Assembly (NCBI GenBank): GCA_022376925.1
Contig: JAIOJX010000026.1
Span: 197,632,400 to 197,696,399 of the forward strand
Origin: Tragulus kanchil
Taxonomy: Eukaryota > Chordata > Mammalia > Artiodactyla > Tragulidae
Direction: 5' to 3'
Length of the DNA: 64,000 nt
Part shown: piece by piece, positions 22,002 through 33,079 of the stretch
Position numbering within the stretch: the stretch's first letter is position 1
How the letters are laid out: each line of letters begins with the position of its first letter
Translations under genes and position numbers: made by a program
The notes under the pieces: generated by a model
Databases searched by the model: none
What the model saw: only the letters and a program-made list of their open reading frames with translations
Told to the model about the DNA's origin: nothing

Positions 22002-23915
22002 ACTCAGCACCTGGATGCACTCTGGGTCAGGTGAGCCCATAGATGGCTATGATGTGCTTAGTTATTCATGGAATGTGAGAGTTCATAGCATTCCTGACTG
22101 TCTTTCCATAGCCTGGGATGTACGGGGCAAAGCCCAGTCCTCAGTGTTCTATTCAGCTCTTGATTTGCACAACCATAGCATTCCCAGGAATAAATGGGAT
22201 CAAAGGGCGATCTACATCAAGTGAGAGCTCTTTGGGTTTCTCAGCCACAGGTATCATAGGGGAAAGGGAAATTACTGGTGAGTTTTTCCAGTGCAGGAAG
22301 TCACAAGAGAGAACATGGAAGCTCATTGTCTTATTATCTTTTAAAAATATGTATAAGTGTTAGGTGTTCAGTCATGTCTGACTCTTTGCCACTCCATGGA
22401 CTGGAAATTCTCCAGGCAATAATACTGGAGCGGGTAGCCTTTCCGTCTCTAGGGGATCTTCCTGACCCAGGGATCAAACTCAAATCTCCTGCACTGCAGG
22501 CAGATTCTTTACCATCTGAACTACTGGGGAAGCCCAAGAATATGTATACGTAGGTGCCATGTATAGTGAATATGTATCTTTCCAGGATTGCATATAATGA
22601 GTAAGGGAATGTCTCAAATCTGAACTTTCTGTGACTTGCTTAAATTCCTATTAATTAACCTCCCCATAATTCTGAGAGATGCCATGGAGTTTCTATCTGT
22701 TGAATTTCAATTACTTTATGAATCCAAGTACTTTTCTCATAAAGACTAATAATGCACATGGTTAATGAGTTTGGTGCTATTTGGTTTCCTTGAAACCAAA
22801 ATTGCCATTGCTGATTTTGAAGTTCATTTGAATGCCAGTAATTAAAAAATGAACAATGCTCCAAGTCCTTGGAGGGCTGCTTTCTTCAGACCCTCAGAAA
22901 GGGTTAATGATCCATGGCTGACCAGGAAGACAAACCCTGCTAAGGCAATGGAGCTCTCAGTGATGCCATTCATCTGGCCACAGCCTTAAGTTGTCATGAT
23001 AAAGATTAACTACTCTCCTTAGAGTACAGAGGGAACTGATTTTTATTTGAAGCATTTCTCTGAGATCACAGGCCCAGCTTAGAGAGTTGAAAGTCTGCAC
23101 TGAGCCAGGCTGCACCTTCTATTCACTGCTTAAATACTCAGCACCTGGATGCACTCTGGGTCAGGTGAGCCCATAGATGGCTATGATGTGCTTAGTTATT
23201 CATGGAATGTGAGAGTTCATAGCATTCCTGACTGTCTTTCCATAGCCTGGGATGTACGGGCAAAGCCCAGTCCTCAGTGTTCTATTCAGCTCTTGATTTG
23301 CACAACCATAGCATTCCCAGGAATAAATGGGATCAAAGGGCGATCTACATCAAGTGAGAGCTCTTTGGGTTTCTCAGCCACAGGTATCATAGGGGAAAGG
23401 GAAATTACTGGTGAGTTTTTCCAGTGCAGGAAGTCACAAGAGAGAACATGGAAGCTCATTGTCTTATTATCTTTTAAAAATATGTATAAGTGTTAGGTGT
23501 TCAGTCATGTCTGACTCTTTGCCACTCCATGGACTGGAAATTCTCCAGGCAATAATACTGGAGCGGGTAGCCTTTCCGTCTCTAGGGGATCTTCCTGACC
23601 CAGGGATCAAACTCAAATCTCCTGCACTGCAGGCAGATTCTTTACCATCTGAACTACTGGGGAAGCCCAAGAATATGTATACGTAGGTGCCATGTATAGT
23701 GAATATGTATCTTTCCAGGATTGCATATAATGAGTAAGGGAATGTCTCAAATCTGAACTTTCTGTGACTTGCTTAAATTCCTATTAATTAACCTCCCCAT
23801 AATTCTGAGAGATGCCATGGAGTTTCTATCTGTTGAATTTCAATTACTTTATGAATCCAAGAACTTTACTCATAAAGACTAATAATGCACATGGTTAATG
23901 AGTTTGGTGCTATTT
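21648..23915 (+). repeat. Tandem duplication 8 (21648-22781 / 22782-23915)
   Basis: Offset 1134. The join reads 'ggtgctatt' followed by 'tggtttccttgaaacc'. Copies differ by single bases ('ccaagtacttttctc'/'ccaagaactttactc', 'gtacggggc'/'gtacgggc'). Confidence 0.93.
22361..22536 (-). mobile_element. Bov-tA SINE with internal deletion, duplicated at 23494-23669
   Basis: On the + strand: 'gttcagtcatgtctgactct', 'ccatggactggaaattctcc', 'ggggatcttcctgacccagg', ending 'actactggggaagccc'. The usual 'ctgtagcccaccaggct' segment is missing. Confidence 0.85.
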
Positions 23916-25888
23916 TGGAAAAATGGAAGCAAAGAGGAGTAAAGGGGTTAGCATGGTGAATGGAAGAATTTGAACTGGAGCACTTAGCTAAATGAGATAT
24001 CTGAAGTCTAAGCAATATCTGTTTAGAGGTAGAACCAGCCCAGATAAATTTTAATTAAAATGAAGGACCTGTCCGTTTATTTAGACTAATACGCTTGAGT
24101 AGTTGTAGGTATGACTTCTGTATTTAATGCATAATATTGAACTGTGACAAATGCATATTTATAAGGAAAGACCCCTCTGCCAAAGATACAATTGTTAACT
24201 TACCTAAAAGATGTAAGAAATGCATTTTTTAGGATTGATAAAATTTTAAAAGCTTAGTAATTTATTTCATTTCCAGTTTAATGATGTTTAAGAACACAAC
24301 GAGTGTGCATGTGCGTGTGTGTGTGCGTGTGCTCAGTTGTGTCCAATTCTTTGTGAGCCCATGGACTGTAGCCCATGAGGCTCCTCTGTCCATGGGATTT
24401 TCCAGGCAAGAATACTGGAGTGAGTTGCCATTTCCTTCTCCAGGGGATCTTCTAGACCCAGGGATCAAGCCCGTGTTTCTTGTGTCTTCTCCACTGGTAG
24501 GCAGATTCTTTACCACGGCACTACCTGGGAAGCCCACCCTTAGGTTAGTCATCAAGATACTACTTTAACTATTGGTTCAAATTCTATGATTAAATATCAG
24601 TTACATGATACTATTTCAGAGTCAGATTGTCCTTCATTGAGTTCTTTGTGTTATCTCTGTTGCTAAATGCCCAAAATTATAAAGAAATAGGTAGAGAATT
24701 AGGTTCTTAATGATGATTCTAACCTTTAAAAAGTTAAGTTTGTCACTCGATATACAGAATGTAAACTGTAATATAGATGAAAAGTGATCAGATGAATATG
24801 TATCTTTCCAGGATTGCATATAATGAGTAAGGGAATGTCTCAAATCTGAACTTTCTGTGACTTGCTTAAATTCCTATTAATTAACCTCCCCATAATTCTG
24901 AGAGATGCCATGGAGTTTCTATCTGTTGAATTTCAATTACTTTATGAATCCAAGAACTTTACTCATAAAGACTAATAATGCACATGGTTAATGAGTTTGG
25001 TGCTATTTTGGAAAAATGGAAGCAAAGAGGAGTAAAGGGGTTAGCATGGTGAATGGAAGAATTTGAACTGGAGCACTTAGCTAAATGAGATATCTGAAGT
25101 CTAAGCAATATCTGTTTAGAGGTAGAACCAGCCCAGATAAATTTTAATTAAAATGAAGGACCTGTCCGTTTATTTAGACTAATACGCTTGAGTAGTTGTA
25201 GGTATGACTTCTGTATTTAATGCATAATATTGAACTGTGACAAATGCATATTTATAAGGAAAGACCCCTCTGCCAAAGATACAATTGTTAACTTACCTAA
25301 AAGATGTAAGAAATGCATTTTTTAGGATTGATAAAATTTTAAAAGCTTAGTAATTTATTTCATTTCCAGTTTAATGATGTTTAAGAACACAAGGAGTGTG
25401 CATGTGTGCGTGTGTGTGTGCGTGTGCTCAGTTGTGTCCAATTCTTTGTGAGCCCATGGACTGTAGCCCATGAGGCTCCTCTGTCCATGGGATTTTCCAG
25501 GCAAGAATACTGGAGTGAGTTGCCATTTCCTTCTCCAGGGGATCTTCTAGACCCAGGGATCAAGCCCGTGTTTCTTGTGTCTTCTCCACTGGTAGGCAGA
25601 TTCTTTACCACGGCACTACCTGGGAAGCCCACCCTTAGGTTAGTCATCAAGATACTACTTTAACTATTGGTTCAAATTCTATGATTAAATATCAGTTACA
25701 TGATACTATTTCAGAGTCAGATTGTCCTTCATTGAGTTCTTTGTGTTATCTCTGTTGCTAAATGCCCAAAATTATAAAGAAATAGGTAGAGAATTAGGTT
25801 CTTAATGATGATTCTAACCTTTAAAAAGTTAAGTTTGTCACTCGATATACAGAATGTAAACTGTAATATAGATGAAAAGTGATCAGAT
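23701..25888 (+). repeat. Tandem duplication 9 (23701-24793 / 24794-25888)
   Basis: Offset 1093. Join: 'gtgatcagat' then 'gaatatgtatc'; copy 2 continues 'gtgatcagatcaatgctg'. One substitution 'acaacgagtg'/'acaaggagtg' and a two-base difference in the GT run. Confidence 0.93.
24308..24536 (-). mobile_element. Bov-tA SINE preceded by GT-rich tract, duplicated at 25410-25631
   Basis: + strand 'gtgctcagttgtgtccaatt', 'ccatggactgtagcccatga', ending 'ctacctgggaagccc'. The tRNA head is repeated a third time at 26797-26842 because duplication 10 starts inside the element. Confidence 0.88.
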
Positions 25889-28012
25889 CAATGCTGACAA
25901 ACAGACCAATATTAGGTTTCTCTATAGTACTCTGATATTGAATATTGACACTGACCTGAGGTGATTGTCAAGAAATGCAAGAGGCAGAAGTAGAGCATGC
26001 CACATACAGATATAACTATTCAGTCAATACCTTTGACGATTTCTGGGTCATTGTCACCTAGAGGTTGAATATTTTCTCATTCTATTGTCATTGCTTTAGT
26101 CCAAACCGCCATTGTCTCTTCTTTAATAACTTTCTTGCTTCCAACTTGCCCATCTGCAATAAATTCTTCATATACATAAGTTAGAGTCATTCTTTAAAAA
26201 ATGTAAAGATCATGCGCTCTTAAAAATCTTTGACAGCTTCCATTGTGTTGTGTACAATCTAGGACCTAGCCGGATCTTTGATCTGAGTGGTCTCACCTTC
26301 CTCTCTGACCTCATCTCTCATACTCTCCCCTCAGTGACTACTCTACAGCCACACTGGCTGTCCTTCCCATTCTAAAATGTGCCAAGCTTTTTCCAAAGTT
26401 AGGAATTTACACATGCTTTTGCCTCTTCTAGTCTGTTCCCTGACTTGCATCCCCACCCAGTTCCCATGATTAGCATCTTATTTTTCTACAAAGGTCACTG
26501 GCTTAAACATCACCTCTGCAGAGGGTTCTCCTATGAGCAATTTACCAAAGATGTTCCATCTCTAATTAGAATTCACATTTGTTTTCTTTTGTACTGTTTT
26601 TAGAACTTACAAATTTTTAATTATATATATATCTGTTGATATGGTCGTGCTAATATTTTAAATACTTCCCAGTTTATGTGTCTTTATTAGTCTTTCTCTT
26701 TCTGCCCCAGTCAGCCTTCTAGCTCCAAAAATGAGAGAAGAGAGCAGGCACTTGACCTTTTAAGTGAAGTCCGTAGACTTGAAAATGAAATTTGAACTCC
26801 ACTGGTAGGCAGATTCTTTACCACGGCACTACCTGGGAAGCCCACCCTTAGGTTAGTCATCAAGATACTACTTTAACTATTGGTTCAAATTCTATGATTA
26901 AATATCAGTTACATGATACTATTTCAGAGTCAGATTGTCCTTCATTGAGTTCTTTGTGTTATCTCTGTTGCTAAATGCCCAAAATTATAAAGAAATAGGT
27001 AGAGAATTAGGTTCTTAATGATGATTCTAACCTTTAAAAAGTTAAGTTTGTCACTCGATATACAGAATGTAAACTGTAATATAGATGAAAAGTGATCAGA
27101 TCAATGCTGACAAACAGACCAATATTAGGTTTCTCTATAGTACTCTGATATTGAATATTGACACTGACCTGAGGTGATTGTCAAGAAATGCAAGAGGCAG
27201 AAGTAGAGCATGCCACATACAGATATAACTATTCAGTCAATACCTTTGACGATTTCTGGGTCATTGTCACCTAGAGGTTGAATATTTTCTCATTCTATTG
27301 TCATTGCTTTAGTCCAAACCGCCATTGTCTCTTCTTTAATAACTTTCTTGCTTCCAACTTGCCCATCTGCAATAAATTCTTCATATACATAAGTTAGAGT
27401 CATTCTTTAAAAAATGTAAAGATCATGCGCTCTTAAAAATCTTTGACAGCTTCCATTGTGTTGTGTACAATCTAGGACCTAGCCGGATCTTTGATCTGAG
27501 TGGTCTCACCTTCCTCTCTGACCTCATCTCTCATACTCTCCCCTCAGTGACTACTCTACAGCCACACTGGCTGTCCTTCCCATTCTAAAATGTGCCAAGC
27601 TTTTTCCAAAGTTAGGAATTTACACATGCTTTTGCCTCTTCTAGTCTGTTCCCTGACTTGCATCCCCACCCAGTTCCCATGATTAGCATCTTATTTTTCT
27701 ACAAAGGTCACTGGCTTAAACATCACCTCTGCAGAGGGTTCTCCTATGAGCAATTTACCAAAGATGTTCCATCTCTAATTAGAATTCACATTTGTTTTCT
27801 TTTGTACTGTTTTTAGAACTTACAAATTTTTAATTATATATTTATCTGTTGATATGGTAGTGCTAATATTTTTAAATACTTCCCAGTTTATGTGTCTTTA
27901 TTAGTCTTTCTCTTTCTGCCCCCAGTCAGCCTTCTAGCTCCAAAAAATGAGAGAAGAGAGCAGGCACTTGACCTTTTAAGTGAAGTCCGTAGACTTGAAA
28001 ATGAAATTTGAA
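25584..28012 (+). repeat. Tandem duplication 10 (25584-26796 / 26797-28012)
   Basis: Offset 1213, the longest unit. Join: 'aaatgaaatttgaa' then 'ctccactggtagg'; copy 2 continues 'aaatgaaatttgaagcagag'. Several scattered substitutions and run-length changes ('atatatatatctg'/'atatatttatctg', 'ggtcgtgc'/'ggtagtgc', extra T and C) suggest two alleles rather than one read set. Confidence 0.93.
26250..26580. repeat. L2-like ancient LINE relic, duplicated at about 27460-27790
   Basis: The order 'cacactggctgtccttccca', 'ttacacatgcttttgcctct', 'ctgttccctgacttgcatcc', 'acatcacctctgcagagggt' matches the L2 3' end pattern ('cttgctgttccctctgcctg', 'tcaccttctcagtgagg') with heavy divergence. Confidence 0.45.
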
Positions 28013-29551
28013 GCAGAGAGAGGGTTATCTAGAATCCTTTAGCTCTTTGTTAGTTTGCTAAATGACAAGTTTGAATGACTAAACCTATTATTCTATATAA
28101 TAAACTAGAGAAACTGGAAAGAAGCTCCATTCCTTCTAAGCCCCGGGCAAGTGTAGGAAGAAGAGGCCCAGACAGACAGGTAGGAAGGTGATGGTGTTGG
28201 AATTTAGGTCCTGAAACCTCTGTAGGCTTCAGTTAGATGAGATGTGGGTAACACCAAACACAGGGAGCAAGTGCCCACTCCTGCCGGTCTGGCAGGATGG
28301 CAAGGAGATCACTGAGCAGGCCACATTGACAGGGACACCCAGCATCATGAATAGGATAGAAAGGTATGCCAGACAGAGACATGTAGCTTCCTTTGTTTCC
28401 CAGGTAGAGTGAACATCTTGTTCAAAGCTAGAGCTTTGGCTGTGGTGCACCCTGTAGGCATGCAGCAGAGACAGGAAAGGATTCCCTGACCTCTGTCAGC
28501 AGATACAGGACATGATGCCGTCTCAAAGAGGCCTGCTAGAGAGAAGTGGAGGACCAGTTCAGTGAGAGGGGCCAAAAGAACAGGTAAAGAGATCATGGAT
28601 GGCAGATAGCAGCTGATGCCTGCAGGATGGATCAGATCAGTCACTCTTTATGGAATTCCTCATCATTCCACTCTGGAACTAGAGAAGGTGGAGCCCACAG
28701 GAGGATCTGAAGTATCCTTCACAGGGTCAGTACAACTCATGTAAGAATTTCACACAGCATAAATCCTGGCAACACGTTGGAGAGGAAGACAGAGGGAGTA
28801 GGAATAGCCTAAATATAAGAGAGAGCAAGTTATTATCCATAAAAGATGGAGGGTTACCTAAAGAGAGTGGTTTTCAAAATACACTAGGTTATAAGTGGCA
28901 TTATACTAAATGAAGTTAATTTCCTTCTGCTAGGTGGGGCTCTGAGAATTAGTTACACAACTATCAAAAGAACCGCATTTTCCCCCTGCTCCCTCCTGTG
29001 AGTGGCAGTGGGTAAATTTTGTTATCCTTTTACACGTTCTTTATCTGTTGTATGAGGACCAGGAGCCACACTGCCACATCTCTGGCTCTTGATCTCCTGT
29101 TCATACACAACATGTCCAACACATCTTTGCTAAGTGAATGAATAAACACTAATTACGAGTTCTGTACAGACCTTTCTTAGACAACCGTTAAAGAAAAGAT
29201 AATATTTAAAAAATAGCTATTTATGGCCAGAGGGACTAAGTCTCTTAATTAACCTGACAGTGTAATGAAGAACTGGATCTGATTTCTACCTCTGGTTCGG
29301 CCACTAAATATCTGTGTGGCTTGGAGTACATCTTAGATTTTGTTTCAGATACCAATGTGTAAATGCAAATTTTAATCTCAGATTCTTCAATAATTTCTAC
29401 AGCTGTTAGTCTCCTTAAGGGGTTCAGTTAACATTTTCTAACCATAGATTTACCTATTTATTTAGATTAAAAAGTGTTAAATGTTGGCCTTTCAGAAGGA
29501 AGATGTTTTCTCATAAAGGTAGTTATATTGCTAGGCACTATTATCTTTCTG
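28013..29551 (+). other. Unclassified intronic sequence
   Basis: Purine-rich on the + strand (for example 28135-28710). It may include old repeat relics, but I recognise none securely. No exon, no splice-flanked frame, no duplication. Confidence 0.5.
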
Positions 29552-29735
29552 ACTTGTGGCTCAGTGGTAAAGAATCCACCTTCAGTGCAGGAGATGTGAG
29601 CTTGATTTCTGGGTGGAGAAGATTCCCTGGAGAATGAAATGTATCTTGCCTGGAAAATCCCATGGACAGAGGCACATGGTGGGCTACAGCCTGTGGGACT
29701 GCAAAAGAGTCAGACACAACTAAACAACAACAAAT
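29552..29735 (+). mobile_element. Bov-tA SINE
   Basis: 'gtggctcagtggtaaagaat' tRNA head, 'aaatcccatggacagaggc', 'gcaaaagagtcagacacaac' and an A-rich CAA tail. Ends about 170 bp before exon 42. Confidence 0.88.
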
Positions 29736-29904
29736 TAAATAAATAAGAAACAAAAGCTTTTGTTCTGGTTAAGTTATATTACTTATGGAAAACTGGCAAT
29801 AATTCAAATTCTTTTCCTTTTGCGATGACCTTGGCTAGGTTATCAGTAATGGCTGCCTAATGTCCAATCACCATTTACTTTTATGTCTTGACCCACATAT
29901 CCAG

Positions 29905-30068
29905 GTGGAATTTAATGACCCAGTGCTGGGCTCAAGAACCTAACCAAAGACCTACTTTCCATAAAATTCAAGAGCAGCTCCAATTATTCAGAAATTGTTC
30001 TTTAGACAGTATTTCTCAATGCAGAGAAGAAGCAAACCCCCATGGAGTCATAAATGAAGGCTTTGAAG
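29905..30068 (+). CDS. ROS1: ROS1 exon 42: end of kinase domain and start of tail
   Basis: 164 bp: G completes Leu, 54 codons, then G of a split Asp. It reads WNLMTQCWAQEPNQRPTFHK, then IQEQLQLFRNCSLDSISQCR, then EEANPHGVINEGFEG. CWAQEPNQRPTF is the conserved subdomain XI arginine motif that closes the kinase fold. The tail part (NCSLDSISQCREEANPHG) has drifted from human (NFFLNSIYKSRDEANNSG), including loss of the human tyrosine in SIYKS. Acceptor 'ccag' ends at 29904; donor 'gtaagt' begins at 30069. Confidence 0.95.
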
Positions 30069-30324
30069 GTAAGTTTGATTCTTCTTCAGAATTTGTGGGT
30101 TTTCTCTCTAGTGTGGATTGAAGAAGGTTAAAATGCGATGAACATGGAAGGGGTCTTACAATTGTAAGAATAATGATATACTGGCATCATCCTCATAACT
30201 AAGTATGTATTGTTCTCCTCTTCGAAACTAACTTTGATTTGTTCATTAAAAAAAGAATAATGGTATGGCCCTGGATTTATAATCTAAGAAAATAAGGAGG
30301 AGAATTGACATGCTAGACTGTATA

Positions 30325-30600
30325 TATATATATTTTTAATTTTGGCCTCTTTTTATTGAGTTTTTATTTATTTTTTTTTATCCATCTTTATTCTTTGGCC
30401 TGTGTGGGCTTCCCATTGCAGTGGCCTCTCTTGTTGCAGAGCCTGGGCTCTGGGCACATGTGCTCCAGAGCACTGGCTCACAACTGGACACACCGGTCCA
30501 GCCACTCCGTGGCACATGGGATCTTTCCAGGCCAGGGATTGAACCAGTGCCCCTTGCAACGCAAGGGGGACTCTTTACCCACTGGACTATCAGGGGAGCC
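30325..30600 (-). mobile_element. Older member of the long tRNA-SINE family
   Basis: On the + strand: 'atccatctttattctttggc', 'gctccagagcactggctcac', 'ggatctttccaggccaggga', ending 'ggactatcaggggagccc'. Flanked by 'ctagactgtatat' (30313) and 'ctagactatat' (30600), an imperfect target-site duplication. More diverged than the other copies and lacking part of the tail-proximal body. Confidence 0.82.
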
Positions 30601-31590
30601 CTAGACTATATTTTTATGAGGCCTGTTCTCTCTACTCTCCATCCCTTATGCCAGTCTGAACCTCAGTAGAGTTTAGCTAATTATAGCTGATGGTACATCA
30701 TCATCATTGGCCTTTGCAGGGCTTCTGTTTCATTTGTTTGTGTAATCCTTTATCTGATATTCCTCTCCTGCTCTATTTCCACTCTCTATCTGTCAGGCAG
30801 CTATTATAATATCTTTATGTGTATCTGTGTATTTGTATGTTTTCCTATGAAACATGTATTGCATGCATGAATACTGCAACGTTATGTAATGCTTCTTTTC
30901 CTAGTCATACTGCGTTTTTAAGAGTCATCCATGTATATATCTAATCTAGTGTTTCTAACTGCTGGTTAGTTTGCTCTGATTATTGTAGTGGGTCACATCT
31001 TGCTAAAGGCTATTCCACTTCAGTATTTTGGTATTAAAACACAGTAGTCAATTCATTTCCAAATTCATATTTACAACATATTTGCCTAACTGGCTGCAGA
31101 AAAGTAAATTTTAAAATGATCCTTTCCAGCTGCTCTTAAACTTTATTCCATAATCAAAAGTTCACAAGACTTTTTTTTTTTTTTTCAAAAGCAAACATTC
31201 TTGCTTTGACATAAACCTGAAAAGATGGACTATGACTCAGAATCCCTCAGAAATTAAGCCTCTCGCTCTGTGCTGATTGATATTACAATGGCTGATTGTT
31301 CCCTGGAGGCATTGCTCTACAGGGAGACCATCACCTTGAGGGGGGCACTTAACTAATAAGATCAGGGCAAAATAAGAAGCCCAAGGATATTCATCCTTGT
31401 CTTTCATCCTTGTCTGCTTGTCTTTGCTGTGTTTCTGACTACACATTCTGAGTAACTTTGGATCCATGACATGAATGGAGATAAGACTCTGATCATGAGA
31501 CTTCTTTAATGTAAACAGCTAAGTGACAAATTGGAAATAAATGTGTTTGCTTTGAGCATGCATCCTGATCCTCATGAGAATAAACCTTGT

Positions 31591-31953
31591 TAATAATCTC
31601 ACACTGGGGGCTTCCCCTGGTGGTCCAGTGGGTAAGGACACCACCTTGCAGTGCAAGGGGCGCCGGTTCGATCCCTGGCCTGGGAAGATCCCACGTGCCG
31701 CGGAGCGGCTGGACCGATGTGTCCAATTACCGAGCCAGAGCTCTGGAGCGCATGTGCCCAGAGCCGGCACTCTGCAACGACAGATGCCACCGCGATGGGA
31801 GGCCCACAGGAGCCAAAAGAACAAAGATGAATGAAAATAGAGAAATGAAGGACCAGAGGAAGTGACCCGCCCGCTCCCCTCCCTCCCCAACCCGACCCCC
31901 GCCCAAAATAAATAAATAAATCTAAAAAAAAAAAAAATAATAATCTCACACTG
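31591..31953 (+). mobile_element. Long tRNA-derived SINE, full length, + strand, with perfect TSD
   Basis: Insert 31608-31936 (329 bp) between two 17-bp copies of taataatctcacactgg (31591-31607, 31937-31953). It reads gcttcccctggtggtccagt, 'ggttcgatccctggcctggg', body 'gtgtccaattaccgagccag', 'agatgaatgaaaatagag', 3' end 'cccgcccaaaataaataaat' and an A-run. This is the best reference copy for the family in the window. Confidence 0.92.
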
Positions 31954-32340
31954 GCTCTACTTGCCTTCCTGAAACTGAGTTGATTCCCAGAGTGCCAGCG
32001 GTGGAGCCCTTAGAAGTTAATAACTGCAAGGCAACCCCATCCTTTTACAGGATTCTAAACTGTTTGCTGATCACCCAGGTTAAGGAAAAACAAGCCTGTA
32101 AGTCATTCTGTGTACTATAAAGTCCTTCTTTCCTAAACATTTGCTTAATGTTGCTTCTTTACATTAATTTTTGATAAAATTTAAAAAGTTATTTCAACAG
32201 ATACCTGCTGACTTTGTGCAGGACATAGTATAGTGTTAAGCACCTAACTTTAATATGTTCCATTGGGATGCTTTAAAGAACAAGTAGAGGCAAGAATATT
32301 TCTTTCCCTTGAGAAACTAGAGTCAGTTTCTTTAATCTTT

Positions 32341-32670
32341 TTATTTTTTTAACATTTATTTTATTTATTTATCTTTTGGGGGGTGAGGTGGGGAGGGAGG
32401 GGGAAGGGCGGGCCACTTCTATTGGTCTTTCATTTCTCTATTTTCATCCGTCTTTGTTCTTTGGCTTCTGTGGGCCTCCCATCGCAGTGGCGTCTATTGT
32501 CACAGAGCACCGGCTCTGGGTGCATGCACCCCAGAGCTCCAGCTCGGCCATTGGACACATCGATCCAGCTGCTCCGCGGCACGTGGATCTTCCCAGGCCA
32601 GAGATTGAACCGGCGCCCCTTGCACTGCAAGGAGGTGTCCTTACCCATTGGACCACCAGGGGAAGCCCTC
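32341..32670 (-). mobile_element. Long tRNA-SINE, duplicated at 33494-33823
   Basis: T-rich (tttatttatt)n start, 'gggcgggccacttctattgg', 'gagctccagctcggccattg', ending 'ggaccaccaggggaagccc'. Direct repeats 'ttaatctttt' on both sides. The two copies differ by one base in 'gcacgtggatctt'/'gcacgtgggatctt'. Confidence 0.9.
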
Positions 32671-33060
32671 ATTAATCTTTTATCTAACATTTGGTAGTAA
32701 GCTCTTCTACTGGTGATTTTGAGCGTTATCCTTGTCATAGGACTGTGCCTCTACCCACAGGATGAGTGAATGTCAACAGTTCACAATTGAATAATACTGT
32801 TTTGCTCAAGCCATTTGAATCTCCCCCTGCTTTGACCGGTTCTTATTGGCTGTAACTTGATTGATCACCCTAATGGCTCCTGCTATATTATTTTTATAAC
32901 TGTATTTAAAGATCTTTATTAAAAGTTATTTATGTTTATTGTTTAGAAAATGTATAAATGTATCTAAACAGGGCAAAAAGTTAAAGTCTCTTCTTTCCTT
33001 TCTCTCCTTACTCACCAATGCTAGCCATTGTTTGTGATTTGATTATATTCTTCCAGATAC

Positions 33061-33079
33061 TTTATATATATATATATAT
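33061..33079. repeat. (TA)n microsatellite, also at about 34217-34235
   Basis: Short TA run after 'agatacttta' in both copies of duplication 11. Confidence 0.8.

Larger units (their letters stand above)
17592..29904 (+). other. ROS1 intron 41
   Basis: Over 12 kb as written, of which roughly 5.5 kb is redundant because five duplications are chained from 17967 to 28012. Contents include AT microsatellite (17766-17814), two Bov-tA SINEs with their duplicates, an L2-like relic, and unclassified sequence 28013-29551, then a Bov-tA SINE at 29552. No exon found. Confidence 0.75.
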
